The notes under the pieces were generated by a model. That model worked only from the letters and a program-made list of their open reading frames with translations, was not told where the DNA came from and did no database searches. Shown here piece after piece: positions 23,601-30,717 of a stretch of 31,664 nt of DNA (its first letter is position 1; the number at the start of each line of letters is the position of its first letter). The DNA lies in assembly GCA_003451595.1 (NCBI GenBank), contig DMDA01000128.1:13078-44741 (forward strand), written 5' to 3'. The translations under genes were made by a program, and so were the position numbers. This stretch comes from Chloroflexota bacterium (lineage in GTDB: Bacteria; Chloroflexota; Anaerolineae; Caldilineales; Caldilineaceae).

Positions 23601-26450
23601 GCTGACCGCCAATGTGCGCACGAACACTGTCTTGCCCCAGCCAGAGCCACCGATCAACACAGCGTGCCCCTGCGGTAGATCGATGACGAGCGGAATCTGG
23701 CGTGCGGCGAAAGGGTCATCGACCAGCCCCACCACTGGGCGCAGCGCATATCGCTCCCAGTCCGGCGCCTCGATCCAGCCCTCCTCGCCGTTGAGCCACT
23801 TGTTGAGCGCCGGGTTGAGCGAGAGCGTGTGCTCCGCCGGCTGCCCGCACAGAATCTGGTCGGCGTTTTCCAAATAGTGCCAGGAGGTAATGGCGGGCGT
23901 CTTGTCGTCGTTGGCGACCAACACCTGCGTCAGCGCAATCGATTCGGGCAGGAAGTCGGGCCAGGGCGCGCCCTGGCGCGGCCGCGCCTGTTCGCGCGCA
24001 ACTTTGGCGAGCGCCTTGATCAGCACACGGTAGAGTTCGGGCGTCTCGCGGAAGGGATAGAGCAGGTCGTCCCGTTTGCGGTCCGGCCAGAGCACCGGCG
24101 CTGGGTCGCGATAGGCGCCGCCGGCATAGGCAACCTGGATCATCTCGACTTCATCGTTGCCGACCTGTAGAAAGCCGCGTCCGGGCAATCCGCCGGGCAG
24201 GAATGCGGCGTCGGGGCGGCGCAGTAACTCGCGGCTCTCGGCGGGCGTCTCCACGCGCAGACAGAGGCGGTACTTGATGTTGGAGCGCATCTGCTCGGTG
24301 ACGCCGGTGGGGCGCTGTGCGGCCAGCAGCAGATGCACGCCCTGCGCGCGCCCGACACGCGTGATGCTCTCCAACTCGCCGCGAAACTCGGTGCGGTCGG
24401 CGATCATCTCGGCGAACTCGTCGATGACAATGAACAAGAAGGGGTACGGGCGACCAGGGCTGCCGTCTGGCCAGGTTACATGCAGACCCTTCTGCCGGTA
24501 TTCGAGAATGTCCTTCGTGCCGGTCTCGGTGTTGAGCGCCTGCCGCCGCTTGAGTTCGGAGTTGATGGCGGTGAACATGCGCGTCACACCGTTGGCGTTG
24601 AGATTCGTCACCAGATCGACACAGTGGGGCAGTTCGCGAAACGCGTCGAAGGCGCTGCCACCCTTGTAATCCACCAGCACGAAGTTGACGACGGTAGGAT
24701 CGTACTGGAGCGCCAGCCCCATCAGCAGCGAGATCAGCATCTCTGACTTGCCGGAGCCGGTGGAGCCGGCAACTATGCCGTGAACGCCATCGCGCTTAGC
24801 CGAAAAGACCAGCGTGCGCGGCTTGTTGCCCGCCAGCCTGCCGATCTTGGTGCGCAGCCAATTGGCGCGCGCGGGCGTGATGCTCTCCTGCCATTTGGTC
24901 ACGACGCCTGCTTGCACCTCCTGCAGCGTCCGATAGTTCATCAACTCCAGGAAAGGCACGGACGCAGCGATGTCGGCGCCGGCGCTGCGGCGGATGCTGC
25001 ACTCGGCCAGCCGCTGCGCCAACTTATTCACGTCTTGCAGGCGCTCGACTGTGTCGGCGCCACCCAGGTAGCGCACGCTGTTGACGCCCACTTCGGCGTA
25101 GCGGAAGTTCAGCACGCCGTTGACCTTGCGGTTTGAGGGTGGCGTGGTGCGTTCGATCTCGATGACCGCCTCGCACTGGCTGGGCGCCTTGCTGCGGTCA
25201 GGCGTGAGGAAGATCACCGCCGCGCCGAGCTGCCCGCCGTTCTCCAGCAGCAGCGAGAGCGCCGAGTCGGTTTCGATCTCCCGGAGCGGCGAGTTGGCGG
25301 CGTAGGCGGCGTCCATCAAATCGACGACCAGCAGCAGGAAAGGCAGCGTAACCGCCTGGCTGGAGAGCCCGCCCTGGCTGTTGTCATCGCGCTCCTCCAG
25401 TTGCAGCTTGCGTTGTGCCAGCGTGCGGCGAATGCCTTCGAGGAAACGGGTGTAAGGCGTCTCCTCCTCGTCCTCGTGTACGATCTCCTCTTCGTCGTCG
25501 GGCGGCGCGTCTAGGAAGCACCACTGCGCGTTGTGTTCGCCCTGGCTATGCGGTAAAGTTGTCGCCCAACGCCACTCCGCATCTTTCTGCGCCACGCCGT
25601 AGATGCGCGCGTCGAGCGGCGAATGAAAGACGGTGAAGTGCGCCAACAGCGCGCGGGCGTAGCCGTAGACCGCGGCGCGCTCGCCGGCCAGCGCCAGCGC
25701 GTGGGCGTAGGGCGTGCGCACAACCTGCTGTGCCTTGGCCTGCGCCTCCTCCTCACGCTCGTCCGGCGCCTCATCCTTGCGCTCCTCCGGCGGCTGGCGC
25801 AGTGTCAGGATCACGGGGATGTTGGCGACAAAGCGCGAGTCGTCGGCCAGCTTCATCGCCGCACGCAGTTGCGGGTCGTCGGTGAAGGGGTCGGCGTCCT
25901 GCACGTTGTAGACTACCGTCGAGGGCAGCGTGCCCATCCCCAGCCGCAGCACGCCAAAGTCGCCATCCTCGGTGCGCCGTTCCCACAGCCGTGCCTGCGA
26001 GCGTAGCGGGTGCTGCGTGCTTCTGGCCTCGGCGTAGGCGCTCTCGGCAAGCTGGAAGGCGGTGGCGACGTCGGGGTAGTTGTGGGCGTAGAAGCGGCGC
26101 TGCTGCTCGTGGCTGGCGAGCATTTCCTTGTTCATCTCGACCAGGCGCGCATTGTAGATACGCGCCTGCCGCGCCTGCTCTTGTTTCTCGCGCTGGAAGG
26201 TGTAGAGCGAGAAGACCACCGACGCCACGACCGAGAGCGCCATCGGGATCATGAACCAGGGGTTGCGACCCATCCCGCCAAAGGCCGACATCAGGATGTA
26301 GCCCAGGATCGTGATCGTGGGCAGCGCGACCTGGAGCACGCGCATCCAGCCGTCGGTGCGTTTGTCCGGCGGCTTGGGGATGTCGATCGCCCCGAAGGGC
26401 AGTTCGGGTTGGATGCGCGGGGGGCGGTCGATGGGCGTTGGGTTGGTCAT
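17661..26450 (-). CDS. Giant EccC/EssC-like FtsK/SpoIIIE motor with seven P-loop domains
   Basis: 2929 residues, about twice the length of ESX EccC. Two N-terminal membrane segments (about 38-58, 65-84) are followed by the EccC-type WERRTEDGDFGVLRLG segment. P-loops begin at residues 562 (GSTGSGKS), 934 (GGSGWGKT), 1262 (GGTGSGKS), 1610 (GSSGYGKT), 1942 (GGTGSGKS), 2285 (GDPASGKT) and 2581 (GPPFSGKT). Domains 1, 3 and 5 have VLVDYKGG/VLVDFKGG and a canonical Walker B Asp-Glu (D677-E678, D1377-E1378, D2051-E2052). Domains 2, 4, 6 and 7 have IDNF, lacking the glutamate. So there are three active/degenerate pairs, about 690 residues apart, plus one extra domain. It should energise export of WXG proteins. 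There is no N-terminal FHA. The ATG overlaps the preceding stop (ATGA). Confidence 0.93.
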   Translation of the reverse strand: MTNPTPIDRPPRIQPELPFGAIDIPKPPDKRTDGWMRVLQVALPTITILGYILMSAFGGMGRNPWFMIPMALSVVASVVFSLYTFQREKQEQARQARIYNARLVEMNKEMLASHEQQRRFYAHNYPDVATAFQLAESAYAEARSTQHPLRSQARLWERRTEDGDFGVLRLGMGTLPSTVVYNVQDADPFTDDPQLRAAMKLADDSRFVANIPVILTLRQPPEERKDEAPDEREEEAQAKAQQVVRTPYAHALALAGERAAVYGYARALLAHFTVFHSPLDARIYGVAQKDAEWRWATTLPHSQGEHNAQWCFLDAPPDDEEEIVHEDEEETPYTRFLEGIRRTLAQRKLQLEERDDNSQGGLSSQAVTLPFLLLVVDLMDAAYAANSPLREIETDSALSLLLENGGQLGAAVIFLTPDRSKAPSQCEAVIEIERTTPPSNRKVNGVLNFRYAEVGVNSVRYLGGADTVERLQDVNKLAQRLAECSIRRSAGADIAASVPFLELMNYRTLQEVQAGVVTKWQESITPARANWLRTKIGRLAGNKPRTLVFSAKRDGVHGIVAGSTGSGKSEMLISLLMGLALQYDPTVVNFVLVDYKGGSAFDAFRELPHCVDLVTNLNANGVTRMFTAINSELKRRQALNTETGTKDILEYRQKGLHVTWPDGSPGRPYPFLFIVIDEFAEMIADRTEFRGELESITRVGRAQGVHLLLAAQRPTGVTEQMRSNIKYRLCLRVETPAESRELLRRPDAAFLPGGLPGRGFLQVGNDEVEMIQVAYAGGAYRDPAPVLWPDRKRDDLLYPFRETPELYRVLIKALAKVAREQARPRQGAPWPDFLPESIALTQVLVANDDKTPAITSWHYLENADQILCGQPAEHTLSLNPALNKWLNGEEGWIEAPDWERYALRPVVGLVDDPFAARQIPLVIDLPQGHAVLIGGSGWGKTVFVRTLAVSLAANHTPDQVHIYVLDLGGRNLAALAALPHVGSVISTDDEGYEERVAQLFRHIGEIVGKRKDKLAAAGAPSLFDYNHLHPDDVQPALVILIDNFVEFRESFDSGNDQIEDVFDQFVDLARRARPYGVHFVVTAHTSGAIPQQVFNLFSERLVLRLNDPSEYRAIVPGAPEPLPPLAGRGYVKIGAQALTFQIAQPFDLERTGVTEAEEITIVGRQMHAYMASTGHHFALPIRIDPLPTALLFKRLLARLWELDESQQLLDQIRKHTAQHWQASLASDRADWPAVPLGVVSGNRPRTLYLEAKRDGVHGLLAGGTGSGKSELLMTLIVGFALHYDPSVLNFVLVDFKGGGAFRPFEKMPHVVDVVTNLHAAGVQRMFTAINAELQRRQEINMRTRTKDIVEYRAKGFHLRGPDGAPGIPYPHLFVIIDEYAEMIAGNPEFKDALDSITRTGRAQGVHLLLAAQRPIGVTDQMRANIKYRICLRVEETDTSREMLRRPDAAFLPNGMPGRGYLQIGNDAIELIQVAYTGDDYTDPPYDEIREGARQPKFYDVVVDLAQSLLVGERPRRPWPPPLPVSWRLVDPLIAEYWGADEQRQVTLGRRAIASLNPFLDDWLAGHGSWPGIDWDTQAMRAVVGLVDDPLRARQLPLIVDFSRGHAVLFGSSGYGKTTFLRTLVASLAATHTPTEFQAHILDLGGRSLEVLKELPHVGSIIMPDEVGYEERVEQLLRELDNILEERKKLFGSAGVSTLFEYNVAMSAGRLPAILLAIDNFSVFIETFGGKSGADEADALLGKFIALARQAKAYGIHCVITISRLGALPMPIYSLFTERLTLRLAEVDDYRAIVGGPVPAFEEMPGRGYVKVGRDPLEFQVALAISPLPGQEKAPNEADTIRMLGRAMHVQMPPAWQEKLPFRVEALPKISDYRQVLSSLLKLPGNGAFVGGLAEAMRRQWQGSTIAATADWLQFVLGITAGNRPRALHLEAKRDGVHGLIAGGTGSGKSELLMTMIVGMVVNYDPSILNLVLVDYKGGGAFKPFEGLPHVVDIVTNLNKAAVHRMFSAIGAEMRRRQQLNADTNTKDIIDYRRRGLHLTREPFPHLFIIIDEYAEMIDDNPEYKAELESITRVGRSIGVNLILASQRPKGVTDQMRANIKLRICLRVEEMDTSREMLRRPDAALLPSGQPGRGYLQVGNENIELIQVSYTGDPQIDDRPPAVLWSARPPAASALATEEPPKFYDTVVHLARELTHGVPAPKPWPDFLPVSFSLETLLYDGKGGPPRSLVAPIAHWANDETADLWPGINWTQNALQATVGLIDDPEEASQTPLTLDLSRAHLAIFGDPASGKTNLLRTLILSLAATHSPDELHIYVVDLGGRNFRALEGLPHVGTVIYTGEEAYDERFGRLLDMLDRTIARRQTLLAEAGVSTLYEYNSLPQTIMRLPAILAVIDNFSELWDNQQLLVENTLAPLIRRALAAGVTFVVASSGGSMASKVGSLFGERLTLRQSNPERYLDLVGRGAIDFGATPGRGYVRRGQRPLMFQAARPVSLLDTAQPFDAFAESAELQRIAAAMTACAQDHRPPDPIRILPELVPLQAMLDVAPPPTANAIAAVLGEDVTLQPALVDLSRMGPHFTIVGPPFSGKTTVLYNWIVALALRYPPVRAPMILVDMQRRLFDYGGRHKLTELPHVLATVDEIEELIELMPRLSSMCAALAEADPPRELFIFIDNFDDFGDELVNKRQLDQELAQLARRSGRDGLHFVIAGSTELTSITAELRRRVQASNYGLGLRIGQALDTLRVNKRPAGMQDKELTIGRGYLVKAGAATLLQVATPYTDQEAETPMAGMAATPAQALDGWVERILTQHPEERAQWGKPTAFAAGATHDAAPDRQFDLRTLQLIDLLRRIAHKHKLADPTTLMELSHRDVLLAYVKKALDEDLQHVGGLAAIYGGNLSDEDIIRNAAGQFPEIVIESGAGEGVAQTEEEA

Positions 26451-27256
26451 CTATTTCCGGTTTCAACTACTTGTAAGAGTAGGCGATTCACCGCGTCCGT
26501 CACCGATTGTCGTGAAGCCCGTGATACAGTGAACATTGCGTCGCCTTGAACCCCATCAAAAAGCCAGGTTGAACTGGTGGTATTCAAGAAGAAAATGCCT
26601 TTATTGGCTTCGATTCCCTGGAGATCAGCACTTGTGGTCAAATGCAGAATTGCGCCCCATTCGGCTTGAGGTGATGTCATTGCGGAAGCAAGTTCAGTCG
26701 CAATGGCTTCACCAAGGTGCTCTTGAATTTGATGTTGCAGACGAGGCTTATTTTGCTCACCGGCAAGACTGCGAAGGATTTGAAGAGAGTCTCCACTAAC
26801 TTTGCCCAATAGTTGCGATTCTCCATCTCGAAACTCTGAGAATTCGCAGATTCGTCGAGTGACGTCAGCGATTGATTGAATAAGTGTGAGCCGAGATACA
26901 ACGCCAAAGTCGATGGTATATTCCAACCACCACTCGTGATCTGCAAAGAAGGTAATTGCTTTTTCGCCTTCAAGGTATGTTTTTGCACATCGTACCGAAC
27001 CAATCGTTGAGCGAAGCATTACAGAAATCGAACGGGCCAGGTCGGCTTGCAGGATAGACGATTCATTTGCTAAATCGATGTTCAGAAGTTCACGGGCAAT
27101 CAATGAGTGGGTTGCGGCAGTCAGCCTCCCAGATAGCTGATCAGAAGTCAAGTCACCTGTAATGCTCTGTAAGAAACCTGCTGCTGCCTCTGAATTGCCT
27201 AACGAAGCAATAGATACAGCAACCTCTTCAATCGACAATCGGAATGACGATGACAT
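26447..27256 (-). CDS. EspG-like protein 2 (putative partner of the long WXG protein)
   Basis: 269 residues, cytoplasmic, no known motif. It parallels the protein at 15286-16077 from end to end. Both share an N-terminal LSIEEVAVSIASL-type helix, a helix ending LIARELLNID, then LQADLARSISVMLRS, a beta-rich middle, and a C-terminal IFFLNTTSSTWLFDG segment followed by a helix. I therefore place both in one EspG-like family. It is encoded 16 nt after the long WXG gene, with a GGAG site, and overlaps the motor start by 4 nt. Its base composition is clearly lower in G+C than its neighbours (28 of 60 in the row at 26881). An immunity role instead of a chaperone role is possible. Confidence 0.55.
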   Translation of the reverse strand: MSSSFRLSIEEVAVSIASLGNSEAAAGFLQSITGDLTSDQLSGRLTAATHSLIARELLNIDLANESSILQADLARSISVMLRSTIGSVRCAKTYLEGEKAITFFADHEWWLEYTIDFGVVSRLTLIQSIADVTRRICEFSEFRDGESQLLGKVSGDSLQILRSLAGEQNKPRLQHQIQEHLGEAIATELASAMTSPQAEWGAILHLTTSADLQGIEANKGIFFLNTTSSTWLFDGVQGDAMFTVSRASRQSVTDAVNRLLLQVVETGNR

Positions 27257-27272
27257 CTAGAACTCCATATAG

Positions 27273-28313
27273 TTATTTGAAGCTAAAACTGACTTGTGAA
27301 AGATTGGGTTGGCCCATCCGTTGTTGTGTTTTTTGCCAAATCGAATCGATGCTCTGGTGAAGTGGCGCAGTAACATATTTTTCCACCATGTCAATTGCGG
27401 GATCTCGCCAGCCAGCTTCCCTAGCGCTTTTCACGCCCGTCTCAGCTAGGTTCTCACCAAGCATGCCGAACGCAATCGACCCCACTACACCACCAATGAT
27501 GGTACCTGGCCCAGGAGCAATCAAGCTGCCGATTAGTGCGCCTGCTGCTGCCCCCCCTAGTCCTCCAACAAAGCCACCAGTCGATGGTGCCGCTGCTAAG
27601 GCACCATCGACTGTTCTGGCAGCAGAAAGCCTACTTGAACTGTATTGTGAATACTCCTTTTCTCGTGATGTCCATTCCGAATTAACGGCAAGAGCGCCTT
27701 TTGTAATTGCGATCATGCCACCGATAACTGCATATCCTTTGCTAAAGCGACCGACATGCCCCCATAGATTGGCAGCCTTTATGTGTGTCAGGTTTGGAGA
27801 TGCCCCGGCCAACCCTTTAATCCATCTCCCGCTGATTCCAAGAGATTTCATCCATGTTGGTGCCTTGAAGATAATCTGACCTGGATAATTTCCTCCTGGT
27901 CGCATGAATGGCAGAAGCAGCAATGGCAGCATACTTAATCCCGTTTCGGTATAGTCAAGCAAATCTGCTGAGGATGACTTGCCTCCCTTGACAAGATTAT
28001 TTCCACTTAGGCGTTGCCGGAATATAAGACTTGCGTTTTCCTCGGCTTGCTTCACCGTCTGAAGCATTAGTAGTGTAGATCTGCTGGCTGAGTTTAGCGC
28101 AACAGTCAATCTTTGTTGCGCCGGCCTCACCTCCCCATCCATCTCGCTCAAAAACGCCGCCACGCCCCTGCCCTGCCAGCCCCCGCTGCGCAGCACCTCC
28201 ACCTGGCGGTTGACGCGTTCCTGCAGCGCCTGTTGTTGCTCTGCCGCGGCGGCAAAGCGCGCGGCGATCTGCTCAAGCTGTTCGTATTGCGCCTGGACAA
28301 TAGGTGTACTCAT
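27273..28313 (-). CDS. Long WXG protein with glycine-zipper C-terminal region (candidate effector)
   Basis: 346 residues from the ATG at 28313; a GTG at 28322 would add three. I prefer the ATG because AGGATGAG lies about 7 nt before it. The head (1 to about 95) is a WXG100-type hairpin with SGGWQGRG (W46-Q47-G48). After a hydrophobic stretch LPLLLLPF comes a Gly/Ala-rich region, about 237-280, with repeated GxxxG/GxxxA spacing (GGFVGGLGGAAAG, GGVVGS). Such zippers insert into membranes and occur in toxins, including membrane-active ESX substrates. The head is GC-rich DNA and the rest is not, with the break near 28120. It is the first gene of the operon containing the motor. Toxicity is inferred only. 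Confidence 0.7.
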   Translation of the reverse strand: MSTPIVQAQYEQLEQIAARFAAAAEQQQALQERVNRQVEVLRSGGWQGRGVAAFLSEMDGEVRPAQQRLTVALNSASRSTLLMLQTVKQAEENASLIFRQRLSGNNLVKGGKSSSADLLDYTETGLSMLPLLLLPFMRPGGNYPGQIIFKAPTWMKSLGISGRWIKGLAGASPNLTHIKAANLWGHVGRFSKGYAVIGGMIAITKGALAVNSEWTSREKEYSQYSSSRLSAARTVDGALAAAPSTGGFVGGLGGAAAGALIGSLIAPGPGTIIGGVVGSIAFGMLGENLAETGVKSAREAGWRDPAIDMVEKYVTAPLHQSIDSIWQKTQQRMGQPNLSQVSFSFK

Positions 28314-28369
28314 AACGTTCACTCATCCTGGTTCATACTGAGGGAAGATACAGAATCACACTCAATCCG

Positions 28370-28398
28370 TTGACACGCCCGCCGATTCAGAGTACTGT
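28370..28398 (+). promoter_or_regulatory. Sigma70-type promoter for the pseudokinase gene
   Basis: A perfect TTGACA (28370-28375), a 17-nt spacer, and TACTGT (28393-28398) as -10. This gives a start site near 28405 and a leader of about 44 nt. It sits in the divergent region between the long WXG gene and the pseudokinase. I found no equally good promoter for the minus-strand operon here. Confidence 0.55.
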
Positions 28399-28448
28399 AA
28401 CAAACAGCAACCGACCTTCTTCATGCGACCCCAACAGGAAGCCGACTT

Positions 28449-29579
28449 ATGCAACAACACTGTTTGATCTGCCGCCGCACCGCACCGGATGCCAACCTCT
28501 ACTGCGAACAGAGCTACTGCCCCGGCGAGATGTCACCCCTGATTCTGGAACAGGGCGAGCACCTTGCTGACATTGAGATCGTGCGCCCGGTCACGATCCT
28601 GCGGTCGGGCGTCGTCTATGCAGGCATGCGCCAGGGTGAGCCGGTCTATGTCAAGGTGGCGCACCAGGGCGCCGGGCACAAGGAACGCCTCAAGCGCGAG
28701 GCGGAGTTGTGCGCCGTGGCGCAGGTCAAGAAGGTGGCAGCGCCCTTCCTGCCCACCCTGCTGCCCGTCAACCTACTCAAGACCGGCAAGCAGGAAACCT
28801 ATGGCAAGACAATGATTGCCGGACGTCTCGTTTATTACTATGTCTTCGCCTATGTCGAGGCGGAGTCGCTACGTGCCATCCTATACAAACAGCCGCAGTT
28901 GTGGATGCAACACATTGGCTGGATCGCCATCGGCGTTGCCACAGCGGTTGCCTATCTGCACCGACGCCGCGTCTTGCACTTTGGCTTGGCGCCCGAAAGC
29001 GTGCTCGTCCACTTCGACGCCGATGCGCCCCACACGCCGCGCATCCTGCTCGTCGATCTTGGCATCTGCAGCCTAGCTGACAGCCTGGGCGAGAGCTGGT
29101 ATCCCGACTTCCTGCCGCCAGCATATACGGCGCCTGAGTTGATCGATGAACGTCGGCGGTTACCAAAGAGCAGCGGTCAGCAGATTCCGCCTAACGTCCA
29201 GGTCGATGTCTACGGGCTTGGCCTGTTGCTCTACGAGATGCTCATCGGTGCGCCGCCGATTCCTGACCTGCTGCGCGGCGATGAGGCTGTCTATGCGCTA
29301 GCTGTGCGTGGCCCCCAGGCACCGATGGATCGCGTCGACGACGTGCGCCCGATTGCGGAACTTGCCCGCCAATGCACCGATGTGCAGATCAACAAGCGCC
29401 TGCCTGATCCAGCGGCTTTTGGTCAGCAACTCATGGCCTTCTTTGGCGCCATCCCAGAAGAACCCAAGAAAAGTCGCCGCCCGAGTCAACGCACGATGTT
29501 CATGGTCGCAGGTGCAGTCTTAACGGTGGCGTTTTTGCTGGCGCTGGCCTTCTCGATGGCGCAGGGTCTACTGTCGTGA
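28449..29579 (+). CDS. Zinc-finger, membrane-anchored pseudokinase (EssB/YukC-like layout)
   Basis: 376 residues, the only plus-strand gene of the locus. N-terminal CxxC-x10-CxxxxC (C5, C8, C19, C24). The protein-kinase fold spans about 45-335: VAIK-type lysine K69, alphaC glutamate near E84/E86, HRD replaced by H177-F178-G179, catalytic-loop Lys and Asn replaced by A181 and S184, DFG as D203-L204-G205, APE at 228-230, and D253 in DVYGLG. With the catalytic aspartate missing, phosphotransfer is unlikely. A C-terminal membrane segment (about 350-370) anchors the fold on the cytoplasmic side. Firmicutes EssB/YukC is likewise a pseudokinase followed by a TM segment and binds the motor; homology is not shown. 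AGGA precedes the ATG. Confidence 0.8.
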   Translation: MQQHCLICRRTAPDANLYCEQSYCPGEMSPLILEQGEHLADIEIVRPVTILRSGVVYAGMRQGEPVYVKVAHQGAGHKERLKREAELCAVAQVKKVAAPFLPTLLPVNLLKTGKQETYGKTMIAGRLVYYYVFAYVEAESLRAILYKQPQLWMQHIGWIAIGVATAVAYLHRRRVLHFGLAPESVLVHFDADAPHTPRILLVDLGICSLADSLGESWYPDFLPPAYTAPELIDERRRLPKSSGQQIPPNVQVDVYGLGLLLYEMLIGAPPIPDLLRGDEAVYALAVRGPQAPMDRVDDVRPIAELARQCTDVQINKRLPDPAAFGQQLMAFFGAIPEEPKKSRRPSQRTMFMVAGAVLTVAFLLALAFSMAQGLLS

Positions 29580-29595
29580 GTGCGACTGCAAATTG

Positions 29596-29627
29596 CAAGA
29601 CCGGGTTTCATGCGAAATCCGGTCTTG
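29596..29627. terminator. Bidirectional terminator hairpin between convergent genes
   Basis: CAAGACCGGGTTTC (29596-29609) pairs over 14 bases, with one G-U wobble, with GAAATCCGGTCTTG (29614-29627) around a 4-nt loop. It lies between the ends of the plus-strand pseudokinase gene and the minus-strand WXG cluster, and serves both. U tracts are short. Confidence 0.7.
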
Positions 29628-29652
29628 TAGCCGCGCTGGGACGCTACTCCAC

Positions 29653-29946
29653 TCAGTAAAAGCGTGTGGCGCCGCGCTGGTCGCCGCGCTCGTAGGCATT
29701 CACCGACGCAACCAAGTCTTTATTCAACTCTTGGCATTTGTCGGCAATGCGCTTGATGTGGGGCTTGATCATCTGAATAAACTGAATCAGGGCAAATCCA
29801 CCCACTAGCCCGATGAAGGCGGTCGTCTTCAAGATCGTCAACAATGCCTCCAGCGCTGCGTTGACTGCTTGCAGCACCTCGCCAATCTGCCCGAAATTCT
29901 GGGCCATCTGGCGCACCGCCGGGATGTCCATATAGACTTCATCCAT
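29653..29946 (-). CDS. WXG100-like small protein with hydrophobic core and YxxxD motif
   Basis: 97 residues, two predicted helices. The WXG turn is replaced by FIGLVGG within a long hydrophobic run (about 31-60) that could span a membrane. It is the only small protein here with a YxxxD motif after the second helix (YERGD), the ESX export signal of actinobacteria. Last of the four-gene WXG cluster, with GGAGG 6 nt before the ATG. It may be a membrane-inserting relative or a partner of the adjacent 113-residue WXG protein. Confidence 0.65.
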   Translation of the reverse strand: MDEVYMDIPAVRQMAQNFGQIGEVLQAVNAALEALLTILKTTAFIGLVGGFALIQFIQMIKPHIKRIADKCQELNKDLVASVNAYERGDQRGATRFY

Positions 29947-29990
29947 AGATCGCCTCCGTGGAAATCATGGTTCTTGAAAGCTGTTTGCGG

Positions 29991-30332
29991 TTAGTAGATG
30001 CGGCCAAAGACATCGTTCAGCGAGTTCACCATGCCCTGCACCTTTTTGTCGGCTTCGTCGATGACCTCGACGGCGCGGTTGATGTTGCGCGTGGTGGTGC
30101 TGATGTGATCCATCACCTGGCCGACGCCTGGAATCACCAGCGAGGAAACCTCCTCGACAAACGCATTGGCGCCTTCCCCGATCCAGATGCCGCCCATCAC
30201 TTGCTGCACCATCATCCGCATTGGTTGCAGCGCCTGGTTCTGCACGACATTCAATTGCTGCGTCAGTTGCGAGGTGACGTTTTGCACCACCTGACGCGCC
30301 ATGCGAATCAAGGCTTGATCGATACCAAACAT
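29991..30332 (-). CDS. WXG100 family protein
   Basis: 113 residues forming a helical hairpin with W50-I51-G52 in the turn (GGIWIGEGANAF), followed by a second amphipathic helix. It has a strong AAGGAGG site before the ATG. WXG100 proteins form dimers that are secreted by, and activate, the EccC/EssC motor. It lies 17 nt after the 98-residue relative and 44 nt before the YxxxD protein. No YxxxD/E signal is visible in its own tail. Confidence 0.85.
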   Translation of the reverse strand: MFGIDQALIRMARQVVQNVTSQLTQQLNVVQNQALQPMRMMVQQVMGGIWIGEGANAFVEEVSSLVIPGVGQVMDHISTTTRNINRAVEVIDEADKKVQGMVNSLNDVFGRIY

Positions 30333-30349
30333 TGCGATTCCTCCTTGCC

Positions 30350-30646
30350 TCAGCCAAATTTCCCTTTGGACTCAATATCGGCCTGCATCGCGTAGCGCAT
30401 GGCGGCGCGCACGTCGCGATCCAGCTCGTTGAACTTGCTGGCCAGCCGATTGATGGCAGGCACCAGCTTGCTGCGAATCCCCTCGACAAATGCTTCGCCG
30501 CCTAACCCCAACAGTGCACCATCTTCCAACGTCGTGGCGATCGCCTGCATTTCCTGCATGGTTTGTTGTAGCTGTTGTGCACCCTGCTGGAAGGTGCGGC
30601 TCATCTCTTCCATATCAGGGTAGACAACTCGGATTTCATCAGTCAT
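30350..30646 (-). CDS. WXG100 family protein with LLG in place of WXG
   Basis: 98 residues, same register as the 100-residue protein upstream (MTDEIRVVYPDMEEM against MSNEVRGVYSDLEQV). The turn reads GALLGLGGEAF, so tryptophan 45 is leucine. In ESX heterodimers one partner often lacks the WXG, which suggests pairing with one of its neighbours. An AAGGAG site lies about 10 nt before the ATG. Confidence 0.85.
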   Translation of the reverse strand: MTDEIRVVYPDMEEMSRTFQQGAQQLQQTMQEMQAIATTLEDGALLGLGGEAFVEGIRSKLVPAINRLASKFNELDRDVRAAMRYAMQADIESKGKFG

Positions 30647-30717
30647 ATCCGTTGACTCCTTCTGCTTTCAACTGAACCTTGTGGTAAGAGATAGAGTAGA
30701 CGCCCCCAGGAGGGACA

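Noticed and set aside
17661..26450. The motor repeats as an assembly artefact
   Set aside because: The three modules differ in sequence and spacing (700 and 680 residues between equivalent P-loops) and remain in one open frame, as in an old duplication rather than a misassembly.
17661..26450. FtsK-type DNA translocase
   Set aside because: Domain pairs, the WERRTEDGDFG segment, the lack of a gamma DNA-recognition domain and the WXG100 neighbours point to a type VII motor.
28449..29579. Active PknB-type Ser/Thr kinase
   Set aside because: The catalytic aspartate of HRD and the following Lys and Asn are replaced.
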